DNA from: Sialis fuliginosa
Lineage: Eukaryota > Arthropoda > Insecta > Megaloptera > Sialidae
Direction of reading: 5' to 3'
Assembly: GCA_961205875.1 (NCBI GenBank)
Contig: OY540814.1
Coordinates: forward strand, 14,552,993-14,616,992
DNA length: 64,000 nucleotides
In this document: piece after piece, positions 9,795-24,660 of the stretch
Numbering within the stretch: position 1 is the first letter of the stretch
Layout of the letters: the number at the start of each line of letters is the position of its first letter
Translations under genes and position numbers: made by a program
Notes under the pieces: generated by a model
Database searches by the model: none
Told to the model about the DNA's origin: nothing
What the model saw: the letters and a program-made list of their open reading frames with translations, nothing else

Positions 9795-11213
9795 CTATTT
9801 GTCATTCGTGTCGTACAGGTAATAATCTTTTTTATATTTAGAACTACGCACTTCTGAATAATATTTATCGTTCGATGCACTTTTTTTATTATTTTCCGGC
9901 GACCTGTGCCGGTGCTTTTCATTTCTTGACAAACTGCGTGACCTAGATCGGTATCTTGACTTCTCACTGTGGTATTTTTTATTAGAAGATTTGTGTTTTT
10001 TGGGAGATCGGTTTCGATCTATCCGTGGACTAGACTCTTGTTTATCGCTTTTTTTGTTTGAACGAGAGCGTGACGGTGAGCGGGAGGAGCGTTTACGATC
10101 TTTAGATCGTTTCTTAGGCCTGTCTCTCTCTTTCGATCTGTGCCTTGAACGTGACCGGTTTCTTTTTGTTTCTCGCTTTCGATCGACGGGAGATCTGCTT
10201 CGTCTATTTTTTGAGCTGGGTTTATTTTCTTTCTCGTGTTTCGGTTGCTGGTCTTCAGTAATCGAGCGACTGATAAAAGCCCCAAATGCATTGTACGCTC
10301 CACCGGTATTCACCTTCTCAGTCTCTTCGATTTTCGGTTCCGTCTCAAACCGATGTTTAACTCTAGATTCTTGATACGCTTTACGAATTTCTGCTATTTT
10401 TTTGTTAAACTCCTCCATATCGGGCTTGGGCCTAGCGTAAAGTCTTAAAATTGTTAAACAGACATCTTTGATGTGAGATTCTGTCACTCCGAAGAGTTCA
10501 TACCAGTTAGGGTTCTTTGGTAAAGGCAATTTTAGAACACGAGCAGATAAATAAATGCAAGCGCATGCAATTACCTCTGGAGAGTATCTGACGAACACGT
10601 TCGTACGGAGACTGTCGTTCATGTAATTCCAAGCCATCTGCATCATTTTGCGATTGTTTTCAATCAGCAGGACTTGCAGATACATGACAATTATTTTGTG
10701 TGGGTGTTTTATGTGAACGCAGAATCCTAATTCTTTTAAAACACGCCGTTCCGCTTTAATAACTTTAGTTTTCAATTCTATATAATTCTGATCAAGAATG
10801 ACGGGTTGTATTTTTCTCTGTTCGTTTATCTGTTTAATGTGATTGAAAACGTTGATCACATCTCGTATCCTACGCGGAGCTTCTTCAATCTTTGAAGCAA
10901 GGCATATGCATGCCATTGACGTTATTTCAGCGTCATAACGCACCAAGGATTTGGAATAGTAGAAGCGCTGATACAGCACCTGTCCTGTTGCCATGGCAAC
11001 CTGGGGCAGTTGCAACAGGATGCCGGCGGTCTGTATCAATTCACAACCCCATATTCGCAGAGAGGTTTCAGAGTCTTCATCTAAACCGTCAACTCGAGAC
11101 GGAGTATTATTTAATATTTCTTCTGGTAATAAACAGTTGTCTAAAGTTAATACAGCTTTCCCATAAGTCTTATTTGCACTTCCTACAGGTAGATCAGTTT
11201 TTGTTAGACTCAT
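9795..11213 (-). CDS. cyclin L (472 aa, intronless)
   Basis: RNA polymerase II/splicing-linked cyclin that pairs with CDK10/CDK11-type kinases and acts in nuclear speckles. Residues about 20-280 hold two cyclin boxes, with hallmark stretches [36 protein letters not shown] and the second box [18 protein letters not shown]. From about residue 340 the protein is a Ser/Arg-rich RS domain, the feature that separates cyclin L from cyclins K, T and C. The first ATG of the frame (11213) gives a natural [11 protein letters not shown] start. The coding region has no intron, unlike all other long genes of this window except eL13, so a retroposed origin is possible, but the frame is intact and no poly(A) tract or flanking direct repeat was seen. 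Its start faces the UMP-CMP kinase promoter 1.2 kb away. Confidence 0.93.
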   Translation of the reverse strand: MSLTKTDLPVGSANKTYGKAVLTLDNCLLPEEILNNTPSRVDGLDEDSETSLRIWGCELIQTAGILLQLPQVAMATGQVLYQRFYYSKSLVRYDAEITSMACICLASKIEEAPRRIRDVINVFNHIKQINEQRKIQPVILDQNYIELKTKVIKAERRVLKELGFCVHIKHPHKIIVMYLQVLLIENNRKMMQMAWNYMNDSLRTNVFVRYSPEVIACACIYLSARVLKLPLPKNPNWYELFGVTESHIKDVCLTILRLYARPKPDMEEFNKKIAEIRKAYQESRVKHRFETEPKIEETEKVNTGGAYNAFGAFISRSITEDQQPKHEKENKPSSKNRRSRSPVDRKRETKRNRSRSRHRSKERDRPKKRSKDRKRSSRSPSRSRSNKKSDKQESSPRIDRNRSPKKHKSSNKKYHSEKSRYRSRSRSLSRNEKHRHRSPENNKKSASNDKYYSEVRSSKYKKDYYLYDTNDK

Positions 11214-14255
<3,042 letters not shown>

Positions 14256-15036
14256 TGATTGATTTTAAACTAGGCTAAATGTATTAAATTTATTTAAACC
14301 GCTTTCGATATTTAATTGTAATAGTGTGTATGGAAATCAGGATTGAAGTACTTTATTATGTGTTCATTAATATTTTATTTTCAAATATATTATATATGGA
14401 ATTAACGTTTTAATGTGTTACAGAAAATTATAAATTTTTTTATTTATTTTTATGCATATAATAAAATACATACAAACGATGGGATCTTTAATTCAATTTA
14501 CAAAATACATTGAGTGATATTAAAAATAATGATTAAGTAGAAAAAGACAAAGATCTATGGGTTTTCTCAATGTTACCAATTTTATTTTGTAAAGTTATAA
14601 TTTCTTTACTGGTTTTAAAATTCATACAAAATTATAAAATCGTCAGCTTTCTTTTTCAACAGATACAAAAAAAATACTTTTAAAATTCGCAGTATGTTTA
14701 ATGTGAATGTTTCTAAACTGACTGCTAGAATAAAAAAAAAATTGGATGCACGATTCAAAAGAAAACCGACGATATGAATTTAAAGACATGCTGTTAACAT
14801 TTTTAGTGAACAATGTTTTATTTATATTTTATAATATCCATGCATTCCTCTGTATTAAATAGTGTTTCTCAATCAAATAAATTATAAACAAGGGCAGATT
14901 GAGGAGAAATTTCAGTTTGAATAATCAATCGACCAATTGATTATATATAATAATGTAAAGATCGGTATCTATTTTGTTTTCTGCAAATGGTTGAGAAATT
15001 ACTATAAAAACTAATGTATGCAATAGTTCCAGTAGT

Positions 15037-15176
15037 CAAGCGTGGATCTAAGGGAGCGGGGTGTATAGGGTACACGAACTCCCCCAAAACTGATATGCTA
15101 AAGTAAATTAGATTTAAAACTGCTTATTTTTGTATGTGCCTCCCTCCCCCAAATTGTAAACATAGATCCACACCTG
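15037..15176. mobile_element. hAT-type MITE, 140 bp
   Basis: Termini CAAGCGTGGATCTA and TAGATCCACACCTG are inverted repeats. The flanking 8-mers ccagtagt (15029-15036) and tcagtagt (15177-15184) match in 7 of 8 positions. Confidence 0.75.
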
Positions 15177-15357
15177 TCAGTAGTTAGTTAATAACAATAA
15201 TTATAAAAGTAATATGCATTTATATTAATGCAAAATATACATTGAAGAGTTAAAATATTTTATGTTAAATGGCAAAAAAACCTAGTGCAAATTATTGTCT
15301 ATTCAGTTATTTTGAATAGTTGATTGAATTACTTTAAATGTAAGTGATATTATATAA

Positions 15358-15687
15358 CAGGGGTGGCTAAATTAGTTAAAATATCACTACATTACAAGCC
15401 TTAACTAGCAGATCTGCATACTTTTTTTTACTTATTTATTTACTGCTCAGCTGTTTTGAGTGATGATTGATGTTGGTTTAGATTTCATCAAAATCGGACC
15501 AGTAATTTTTTATTTTAACTGATAATAAGTATAAATTACAATCGCTTTTAATTTAAATATTAAAATGAATTTAGAATAAATCTCTGAAAAGGATAGGTGA
15601 AGATTGCTAAACGTAAAATCCAATGTTTAATGTATAAAGTATTTGTATTTAATCTAGCCCACCGTTAAAAATATTTACCCGCCCCTG
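15358..15687. mobile_element. hAT-like MITE, 330 bp
   Basis: Termini CAGGGGTGGCTAAAT and ATTTACCCGCCCCTG are inverted repeats of the hAT style. The flanking 8-mers ttatataa and tttaaaac are only a partial match, so the target duplication is uncertain. Confidence 0.55.
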
Positions 15688-16792
15688 TTTAAAACGACCT
15701 TATTTCTGTAAGACCATGAGTTAAGTGTTTTAAATATGATGACCTAAACATTAAGATGGCCTACAGAAAACTGCAAATGCCATATTTATTGTTGATTGTT
15801 GTTTGTGTTATAGAATAACATGTTTTGCTTTAAATATTTATAGAATATTTTATTGTTACCTTCAGAGCTGTTCAGTATTTTATAATTTAAATGTTAAATA
15901 CATAATAAAAATACTTTCCGAGTTAACTATTTATTGGAATTAGAAAAACAGCAATTGTTTGTTAATACTAATGAGTAATTATTTGTGTGAAAGTGAAATA
16001 TTTTGTATTTAGTGAATACTTTTTTTAAAAGCATTTTTAACAGCTTTGGTTACTTTTGTAACTTGCATTTACATTTTTGTATAATTTTTTTATATATTTT
16101 ATTTTCAATAGAAATTATTATTAAATTTTTCAGTACCAGATAATTATTTCTCACGGGTTGTTAATGAAAAATGTCAAAATATTGTTTTTTAGGTATTGAA
16201 AAGATTAATATAACTTTGGCCATTTGGTTGTATATGTCTGTAAATAGCCATATTATTTATTATTATTAATAGTAGTTAAAAACTGAAAATCACAACATAT
16301 AATTATTTCTATGTCTAGTAGTGAATATTATAAATATATATTTATTATAAGTTACTATTCTATTTTAGAAAATGTTTCATTAGGTTAAAAAATTATAATA
16401 TACATATGCCTTAAATGGTTAATTATATTCAAACGATTTCAATCATGTATTTTTTGAAAATATATAAATTTTATTGTGTAATGAATTTTAAAAGTAATTG
16501 TTGTTCTTTGATGTATGTATTATGAAAACCAAAGTTAAAAATAAATGTGCTAATGTTATTTCGTCTTTTATTTTATATTAGTCTTCACGCATTCAGCAGC
16601 TTAAAATTTTTTGATCAAATTGGATCCGATCATTTTATTCCCAAGGTTGTTTAATCTAAAGGTATACAAATTGATTAGTTTTGTCTCTTTTGCGATATGT
16701 ATAAAATGAAAAACGTTGCTTCTAGATAACATTTTTTTATTAAACAAACATAATAAACTATACAATAATACTAAGCAGGTAACTGTATCACG

Positions 16793-18989
16793 TTAAAAGA
16801 AATTTCTAAATATAAATACCGTAGCTTTGACCCAGTTTGGAATTTTTCTATTTGTGTCCGCAGGTAGACATTGAACATGCAAATGTTCCCATTCTTCATG
16901 CAGTTTCTTTTCTAGATTATGGTTTGTGGTTACGATTACGATTTGGCTTTCAAGATCACGTTTTACTGAACGTTCGCCAAAATTTGGTGAACCTACAAAA
17001 GTTACTGATGGGTATTGGTTTTTTGGTAAATAATACCTAAAAATAAAAATGATATTACATTTTTTTAGAGGCCATTTTTATCAGTAGAAGAGCAAAAAAT
17101 GTAGATAATTCAAAAACAACCAACAATTAAACGTTAAAAATCTAAGGCTAGGCGCCATGTATTTTAGAGTAAAAGAATTTTTCTTCTTCATGTAATGGTC
17201 TTTTGGAGTGTCATTAAGAAATCCTAAAGTGATGGAAAAAACTAAAATGAGTTTTTGCCGATTTCACGAATTACTTTCAACTTTATTATACAAAATTAAA
17301 ACAAGTTATTATTACAGAAAAGGTTCTCTGCATATTTTTTTTATCAGATTTGTACTTCACCAGAATAATGAGCATCTGAATTTATGGTTATGAATGAGTT
17401 AATAAATTCAGACGATTATTACTCGATGAAATACAAATCTTACAAAAAATATATATATAGAAGCTTTTTTTAGATTAATTAATTAGCTTTCATTTTATAC
17501 ATAAGTATTTTAGCTCTAAAGTGGAAAGAAAACCAAGAAACAATAAAAACTGATTTTTGTCCCTTTAGGATACTTTTGTGACATTTAAAAAAAAAGTAAT
17601 AACCAGTCAGAATTATTTCTGAATTTTGTAAATTTGTCCGATTTGGCGCATGGTCTTAATGATACATTACGGAAACTATTTACATACCAAAGTCCCTTTG
17701 AATGAAACGTCCAGTCCTTTTTAACATACTCAAACAATTCAATATCATTAGCCCGATCTTTTAGCTTCTTTTTAAATTTCTGTGCTAATAAACTATATGC
17801 AGCAGGAATCCCTCCTGCAGGCCATTTGGCTCCTTGAAAACCATTGGCCTAAAATATTACTAATGCAATTTTTAAAGGTTCTTTTGAGTAAATTATTTTA
17901 TAAAATACTAACACTCGGATGCGCCATAATGACTTTACATTTAGCTGAACATTTTTCAATTATCGTTTGAATATACTGTTTCGTAAGATTAAAATAACCT
18001 GTAGCAATAAATAAAGAAGATCCTGGTAAAGTACTCGATAGAAATCTCGTTGTTATGATACTATCATGATGTATACCCAACTGCCCCATTTCAATTAGCG
18101 GAAACACCCACGTATCTATAAAAAAAATGTAATCCTAAAGAAATGTAATTTGTTATAATTTTAATCACTAACCATTATCGGATTTTTCTATAATTTTGTT
18201 ATTTTTTCTTGCTTCGTTTAAGTACGATTCTATACGATCACTAGCGTTTCGAATAAATTTACTAGAACTACCTTCGTATGGAAGTTGAGACCAGGATTTT
18301 GTCAAATGCACTTTATTATTATCGTTCACTTGTAAACTAAATTCTTGAACACGCGATATTAAATTATCGAAGAAGTCAGCAAGATTTTTATCTTGGATCA
18401 TATAGAAACGATCTTGTCTATTTGTAAAATAATCGTTTGATAAATTCGCACCACTAATGATGACGATATCATCAAAAATGTACAGTTTCATGTGTTGTAC
18501 ACCGATAAGTTCGTTCCACCGCTGCGGTAGAATTTTCTTATAGATTCCTCGTAAAGAAGGCGTGTGGTATAATGAAAGATTGATAAATTCTTTATATTTT
18601 TTTAACAACGGTAAAATAATCGTACGTGAATTTATCGTTCCCCGAGAACCACGCGTGTAATCGAATAATAAATTAACTTTCAAGGAGCCGTTTTGTAAGT
18701 TTACATTATTTTCTATTGTGCTAACTAATTCCCGTTCTAGCGAGCCGTTCCCTAAATATAAACTGGCAAGAGTAATTCTGTATTGTGCTGTTTTAGATTT
18801 CAGTAAAAGAGTATTGTAAAATTTTCGTGGCTCGGTAATTATATTTATATTGTTACTTTTTATAGCAAAACATGGTGCGACATCATATAACCATCCTAAT
18901 GAAGAAAGTCGAATATCTCCAAAATTTGAATTAGAAACTAAATTTTCAGGTTGTGTTTCAAAAATTGTCGTTATCAGTCTGCGTAACAT
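16793..18989 (-). CDS. PGS1: CDP-diacylglycerol-glycerol-3-phosphate 3-phosphatidyltransferase (474 aa, 4 exons)
   Basis: Exons 18989-18173, 18115-17913, 17848-17688 and 17036-16793; phases 1, 0 and 2 all match. The enzyme makes phosphatidylglycerophosphate from CDP-diacylglycerol and glycerol-3-phosphate, the first committed step of cardiolipin synthesis in mitochondria. It is a phospholipase D-superfamily protein with two active-site halves. The first is HMKLYIFD (H166, K168, D173) followed by GANLS. The second is HSKGLW (H389, K391) followed by GSPNFGERS, a motif in which the third acidic residue is absent as normal for this family. The start MLRRLITTIFETQ is short, basic and hydroxylated, compatible with a mitochondrial presequence. 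The human protein is longer (556 aa), mostly at the N terminus. Intron 3 carries foldback family F1. Confidence 0.95.
17230..17575. repeat. foldback repeat family F1, copy in PGS1 intron 3
   Basis: Shares with 5810-6370 and 23955-24260 the inverted pair TTTGTACTTCACC...GATGAAATACAAAT and GCATCTGAATTTAT...ATAAATTCAGACGA, plus the downstream GCTTTCATTTTATA and AAAACTGATTTTTGT. The loop here is intact and short. Borders are approximate. Confidence 0.65.
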
Positions 18990-19676
18990 ATTGATTACTT
19001 TTGTGTGAACGACATTAACATTTTACTGTAATTACATTGTTGGTTTTTAATTCATAAAATGGAAGATGTATTTACATCAAAAAATAAAAAAAGTAATTCA
19101 ATTTTGACATTTGTTTACACGTGTATCTACAACAGATAACATAAATATTTTGTGTCAAATATCAGAAGCAATCAAGAAGTAATTATATCAATTATCCAAC
19201 AAATTATTTAATTAAAAAGAATATTTGAATTTTATGCATCAATTATTAAAATACATATTAAAAATTTTATTTGATATTTTTAGTATTGTAGATTACAAAA
19301 AAGACAAGAATTACTTTTAATATTAGATTTCGGGAAAACTGTTTTAGGTATTCTGGAATTGACAATATATTGTCTATGATATTGTGTCAGATGTTACAAC
19401 AGAGGCGTATTTAATTTTTTAATTAAATAAATTTGTTGTAATATTTGAAATTAAGACCCGAAATGATTTATTTACATTTATTTTATTTAGAAAAAAATTG
19501 TTTGGCCTTAAAAGGCATTGCAAATAAAGAAATAATTATGCTTTTCTTAGAAAAAAAATTATTTTCGTTTTTATGATAATAAAACTTATCACAATACCCT
19601 TTGAACTTTTGATCTTGTTATAAGGATATTAAATCAAAATCATAAATAACTGTTCTCAAATATCTTCATATTAAAA
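18990..19676. other. divergent spacer, PGS1 / JHBP-like gene
   Basis: About 690 AT-rich bases between two head-to-head genes; must contain both promoters. No motif, repeat or extra reading frame recognised. Confidence 0.4.
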
Positions 19677-21736
19677 ATGTGGAGGAAAAAGATTTTATTA
19701 ATATTTTTACTATGTAATTTAAAAAAATGTTTTGCAAACGAAAATAATGGTATGTAAATAGTTAAATATTATACTAATATGTAAACATAAGAAAAACTAT
19801 TAATATATTTTTAAGATGAAGCAACTCAAGCCGAAGCAAAAATAAGTGACCAAATTCTTGCAATATTGGAACACTACCAAAATCCTGATCCTATTGGGTT
19901 ACCCGGGGCTCCTGTACCCGACCCAATGGACGTTCCACCGATGAAACAATCATTCAGCGTAGCTACAATGAATTTCAAAGATATGAATGTATATGGTTTA
20001 TCAAACTTTAAAATACAATACATCAAAACTGATTTAACAGCCATGGAGGTACAGAAAATTATGGCCCCATATATCTTTGTATTTTAAAATAATTAATTTT
20101 TTAGGTGCGTGTCGCTTTACGAATTGATGGCTTACAAACAAATGGGTCTTACACCATGTCCACATGGTTAAGCAGATCTGCAGGACCATTTACTGTGATA
20201 ATAAAAGGCGTGTCGATGACAGGTGTTGCTAATTTAGGTGTAGAAAGAGGCGGAAGGCTTAGTGTACAAGATATTAACATGGACGTGACTTTCGATAAGA
20301 TAGACATGAATTTTGAAAATTTAGGATTTATGGGATCACTTTTTCAAGTAAAGAATCTAATATATAATATAGTATAAACATTTTAATCAGATGATTATTA
20401 GTTAGACATTACTTTTTTGAGACTTGAGGGCCTCCAAGCAGTGTTCTACAGTTAAATGGTATTAACATTTGCACACTCAGTAATTAGACATGTTTATATG
20501 AAAATTTTAGCAATTTAAATTCTTTGTTTTCTATGTAAGTACATTCAGTAATTAGACATTGGGGTAGTTTTAATAGTGTCCAATTAGCAAACTTGTACTG
20601 CATATACAGCTTGTTAATTGGACTACTGAACGTATCTACATAAAAAAAAAGAACGTATTTTGCTAATTAGACTTGTTTTCATATAAACCGAGCATGGGAA
20701 TGTTAAAACAGTGCTTGGAGTTCAAAAACTTCTAATTTCTGAGCTTGTCTAACTAACAAACGTCTGATTAGTAAGGTTGTACTGTATGTAACTTTTATTA
20801 ATTATGATTCATGTATTTTTTAGGGTATAATCAATTCTGTAGGCACATTTCTATTTGATTCGATAAAGCCTTTCATTCTGAATCAAGCTAATACGAATAT
20901 AAGAAGTGACGTGAATGCTCAAATAGCAAATATTCCATATACGTTTCCTAATTCCATATCACCTTTCGATATGGCAATTGCTGAAGCAAGAAAAGTTGTC
21001 AGGGAATGTGGATTTGATCCCTATAAAATGGACGATTACAACCATACTGTAAGATGAGTTATTTCAACTTGATATTCGAAACAGTAAAAGTACGTTTTAT
21101 TTTCAGGCAGGAATATTCGATATCCATTTAACACATACATGGTTAAATGGATTATCAAATTTTTATCGAGCTGGCGATGTTATTATCGAAGTAAACAATG
21201 GAACAATTCAGACAGTCGTTGATGTTGGGACACAAAAGATTGAAGGCACATCGCATTGGGAAGTAGGGGTAATATCTGGCATGTTTTCACGTGCAGGAAC
21301 CTTTTCTTTTAGTATCGATAGTTTCAAAGTCAAAGTAGCTTTAAATCAATCCGTCGACACTAGAAAGAACCCGATAATCGACGACATACAGCTGGAATTA
21401 GGCAATATTCAAGTACGTTGTGATGGAGCAGGAACGTTAGATTACGCTATAGAACTATTCATAAATGTACTACCAAATCTGCTGCGTTACCAAATCATGG
21501 ACGCATTGGAAGGTCCGCTAAAAGATCGCATTCAGAGCGATTTGAACAAAATCAATTTGAAGAAAATCGCCAAAGAGAATCTACATATGTTGGATGATTC
21601 GAAGAACAGAGAATTTAAACCTTGTGAATTTTTGTCAAGAGAGTGTAAGGAGTTGCACTGTAAAGCAGTATTGGGGAAGGATGAATTTTTTAATTTTATT
21701 CAGCCGGAAAACGTATTGAATGCTATGAAAGTATAA
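19677..21736 (+). CDS. double-domain JHBP / group-7-allergen-like secreted protein (467 aa, 5 exons)
   Basis: Exons 19677-19749, 19816-20048, 20105-20347, 20824-21048 and 21107-21736; phases 1, 0, 0, 0. The start MWRKKILLIFLLCN is a probable signal peptide. The rest looks like two consecutive copies of the elongated lipid-binding fold of juvenile-hormone-binding, takeout and mite group-7-allergen proteins: copy 1 about residues 35-245 (MNFKDMNVYGLSNFKI, INFENLGF-type MNFENLGFMG), copy 2 about 260-450 (IFDIHLTHTWLNGLS, LELGNIQVRCDGAG). A linker with PFDMAIAEARKVV and GFDPYKMDDYNHT joins them. The tail has three cysteines (CEFLSREC...C). Proteins of this family bind hydrophobic ligands; the ligand and role of double-domain members are not known to me. 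Confidence 0.85.
20385..20771. mobile_element. MITE in intron 3 of the JHBP-like gene
   Basis: AATCAGATGATTATTAGTTAG at 20385 is inverted at 20748-20770 (CTAACTAACAAACGTCTGATT). Internal copies of TAATTAGACA and its complement make most of the interior foldable. TA-rich borders suggest a Tc1/mariner-type element, but the target duplication was not resolved. Confidence 0.6.
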
Positions 21737-21897
21737 AAATATTCAGATACGATTTTGCTCTTAAATGTTATCTATGGATTTTAAACTTGGTGACAGAGTC
21801 AAATTTACAACTGGGAAGATGTTGCAGATAGGAAGCCATCAACAGAGAAGAGAGGACAAAAATCATCAGGGAAGTTAAGGGCTGTAGTTTAAATATT

Positions 21898-22190
21898 CAG
21901 TAGATGATCATCACTGTCAAACGTTTAAGACAAAGTACAATCATTATTATCAAGTTTTATTTTTTCCATACTCCTCCCATATCCTCCCATGCACACATGT
22001 GCACAATACAAAAATGAGACATTTTTGCATACTTTGATATTAATGTATGAGGGGTTATGTTATAACTGTCGAAACCACAGAATAAAGATGGTCGAAACCA
22101 AATAATTTTTTTTTCATTACTGGCCAATTAAAAATCAGAAATTTGACAGTAATAATTGGAGGAGTTTGACAGTAACGATTGTCTACTAGA
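21898..22190. mobile_element. Tc1/mariner-type MITE, relative of 9256-9743
   Basis: Left end CAGTAGATGATCATCACTGTC and right end GACAGTAACGATTGTCTACTAG repeat the terminal sequences of the element beside cyclin L. The interior differs and is shorter. Borders accurate to a few bases. Confidence 0.65.
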
Positions 22191-23954
22191 GTTTCACAAT
22201 CCATAGACTGCATAATACGATTTGGCATAAATTGTGGTTTGTTTTTACTTGGGAGTGATTTTTTAAAATAATACCAGGAATAAATTGTTTTGAAATATAG
22301 CAATTTCGAAAATAGAAGAAGGGAATACCAATTTAGTTTTATTTTAGAATATAGGAAAAGTTTAAGAAAATCGTATTTTGGTGTTAATATACTTAAAAAT
22401 ATATGTTATTAATATAGTTTATTGTTAATATTGCTATACATTTGATAACATGATTAAATAAACAATAATAATCATAATTAATTAAATAATAACAAAAAAT
22501 ATATATTTGGCATCATAATATAAGATCATGCGAGAAAATAAAAATTGTATCAAAATCAACCAAAAGAAAACTCCTATGAAAACAAATAAACAATTTTCTC
22601 TCATGATCTTCAAATAATTTGTTATATAAATTATATGAAATATATATTTTAGTCGTAAGTCGAATAAAGTAATTACCTAATTTAATATAAAAATATAAAG
22701 AATTTTAGAAATCAATTTTGTACGCATTTTTTAAATCTAACATTATATTTAAATTTTCAAACTGGAGACGTAACGACTAAAACTCTATAAAAAAGTGTTT
22801 ACACGTAACATAAGTATGAGTAAATCATGTTTAAAGCTCTGTGAATATTTCCTTGCCTATTTAAAAAAAAGACAAATTTTTGAACAGAAACTATTTTTTA
22901 ACAACTTTCAAAAACTATGAGTATTTTTTTCAGACAGTTTTTGAGTTTAGTTAATTTTTTATGGTTTTTTCATTGTTAAATTCAAAAATTTATCTGTTTT
23001 TTCTTTTTAGCTCACTTTGATACCTTCCAAATAAAGAATATATATATATTAAATAAGAATATAACCATATACCTTTATTATTCCCTGTATCTATAACATA
23101 CCGATATCAAGTGTTAATTATTAAATAGACAATTGTCGATTCATTTGTGGCTCAAAATAAAAAATAAATAAAAGGAACATGTATCACAAACAAATTTACT
23201 TATCAGTGCAAAAAAAATTAACACTTATCTATGCTTTCGTATAAGTAAATATGCAATTATAATTATTTCAAAAAGCTTCAAGGCGTTTGCAGTGATTCTA
23301 GACTTCAAATGATGCTGCTTACACTCTCACAAGTCAAGAATCGTTAAGTGGAAATAAAACCAAATTTATCGCATTTTTAAATAATGGCAATAATTTTTCA
23401 ATTTTTTTTATTCAGTACAACAGTTTCATCGACATTGTTTTCGACACCTTTTTTACTGATAAATAAGTACCTAATATTTCAGACGTTTGTTTTTTTGTGT
23501 TTTTTATTGGTACTTTTGATATGTTTTAAACAAAACGCAACAGTTCTACAAAAAAAAAAATGTATTTCTTGTTGGGAATTTCCCAATCTTTAATTTATTA
23601 AATAAATTTTTTTCCATAAAACCATTAGTTTTTGAGACATTTGTGAAAAACAGATTCACAATATGAAATATTACTTATCTGCAAGTAAAAGAATGTATTG
23701 AAAACATTGCCATTATCTTTCTTTCAATTATTGCTTGGACAAAAACCGTAAAACTATTCATACAACACACTAAAAAAATGGCAAAACCCAAAATGGAATG
23801 TAGATATCATAAGAAATATTTTTTTTTTAAATGGCCCAACTCGAAAAAATTTACAAAATTCAGAAATAATTTTGATATATATTTTTTTTAAATGTCACTT
23901 AGAAGTTCTGAAGTTTCCTGGACGCTGAAGAAAAATTGTTTTGTTCCTTTCCTG

Positions 23955-24260
23955 ACATCGCAGTATATATTCATACTGTCATTATTCACTGATTAAACTC
24001 TCTCCAAAAAAGGCTCTATACATAATTTTCATAAGATTCGTACTTCACTAAATAACGACCACCTGAATTTATTTATTCATAAGCATAAATTCAGACACTC
24101 ATTAAACCAGTGAAGTACAAATCTAACAAAAAATATACAAATAGCTTTTTCTGTGCAGAATTTAACTCACTTTCATTTTATATATAACATTTTTTGCCGT
24201 CAAGTTGAAAGATAGCCGATAAATCGGCACAAACTAATTTTTGTTAGCGTTGGATAAACT
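23955..24260. repeat. foldback repeat family F1, intergenic copy
   Basis: The clearest copy of the family: TTCGTACTTCACTAAATAA and CCACCTGAATTTAT on the left, ATAAATTCAGACACTC and CCAGTGAAGTACAAAT on the right, around a loop of about 15 bases. It continues into CTTTCATTTTATATA and GCCGTCAAGTTGAAAG as in the TAF12-intron copy. Confidence 0.7.
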
Positions 24261-24466
24261 TTAAGATTTATTAGTACCATTCGAAAAAATATCCAATCAA
24301 AACTTTTCTAACTCCAAAAGGTCTTAAAGAGTTAATCAAAAGCTCTATTTTCTTGATTTTACGAGAAATTTACAAACAACGAACACAATCATTTTCTAAT
24401 CTTGCAATTTGTGCGACATGTTAAATAATTCTAACTGTGTATAAATTAATTTTTTTTAAATTTAAA

Positions 24467-24531
24467 TCCATTAACTACGTCATGATATTTTATTTTATTT
24501 TTACCCCCTTGATGCGTACGTAGTTAATGGA
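24467..24531. repeat. 65-bp palindrome
   Basis: TCCATTAACTACGT at 24467 returns as ACGTAGTTAATGGA at 24518, with a 37-base AT-rich loop. It lies about 130 bases downstream of the Tudor gene stop codon, so it could be transcribed as part of its 3' UTR. Function unknown. Confidence 0.6.
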
Positions 24532-24660
24532 TACCTGGAATTAGATAAAATATAGGTACCTAGAGATTAAAAAATGCTTAAATAAACGCTAATGACTTTT
24601 ATATTTTGAAAAATACTCTGAAGCAAAATAAAAAAAATATTTACTAATCTTAGTTGAGAT

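Larger units (their letters stand above)
14256..16792. other. convergent spacer between UMP-CMP kinase and PGS1
   Basis: Holds the 3' UTRs of two converging genes. Candidate poly(A) signals are AATAAA at 16540-16545 on plus (a distal site for the kinase) and its minus-strand counterpart at 16742-16737 for PGS1, 51 bases after the PGS1 stop. Two hAT MITEs lie within (15037-15176, 15358-15687). No other gene seen. Confidence 0.5.
21737..24660. other. convergent spacer, JHBP-like gene / Tudor gene
   Basis: 2.9 kb of AT-rich DNA holding two 3' UTRs, a Tc1/mariner-like MITE (21898-22190), a small inverted pair AGATCATGCGAGAAAA / TTTTCTCTCATGATCT (22525-22612), foldback copy F1 (23955-24260) and a 65-bp palindrome (24467-24531). 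No gene seen. Confidence 0.5.

Noticed and set aside
9991..10374. 127-codon plus-strand frame opposite cyclin L
   Set aside because: It is the antisense shadow of the RS-coding repeat (Arg/Ser codons read in reverse).
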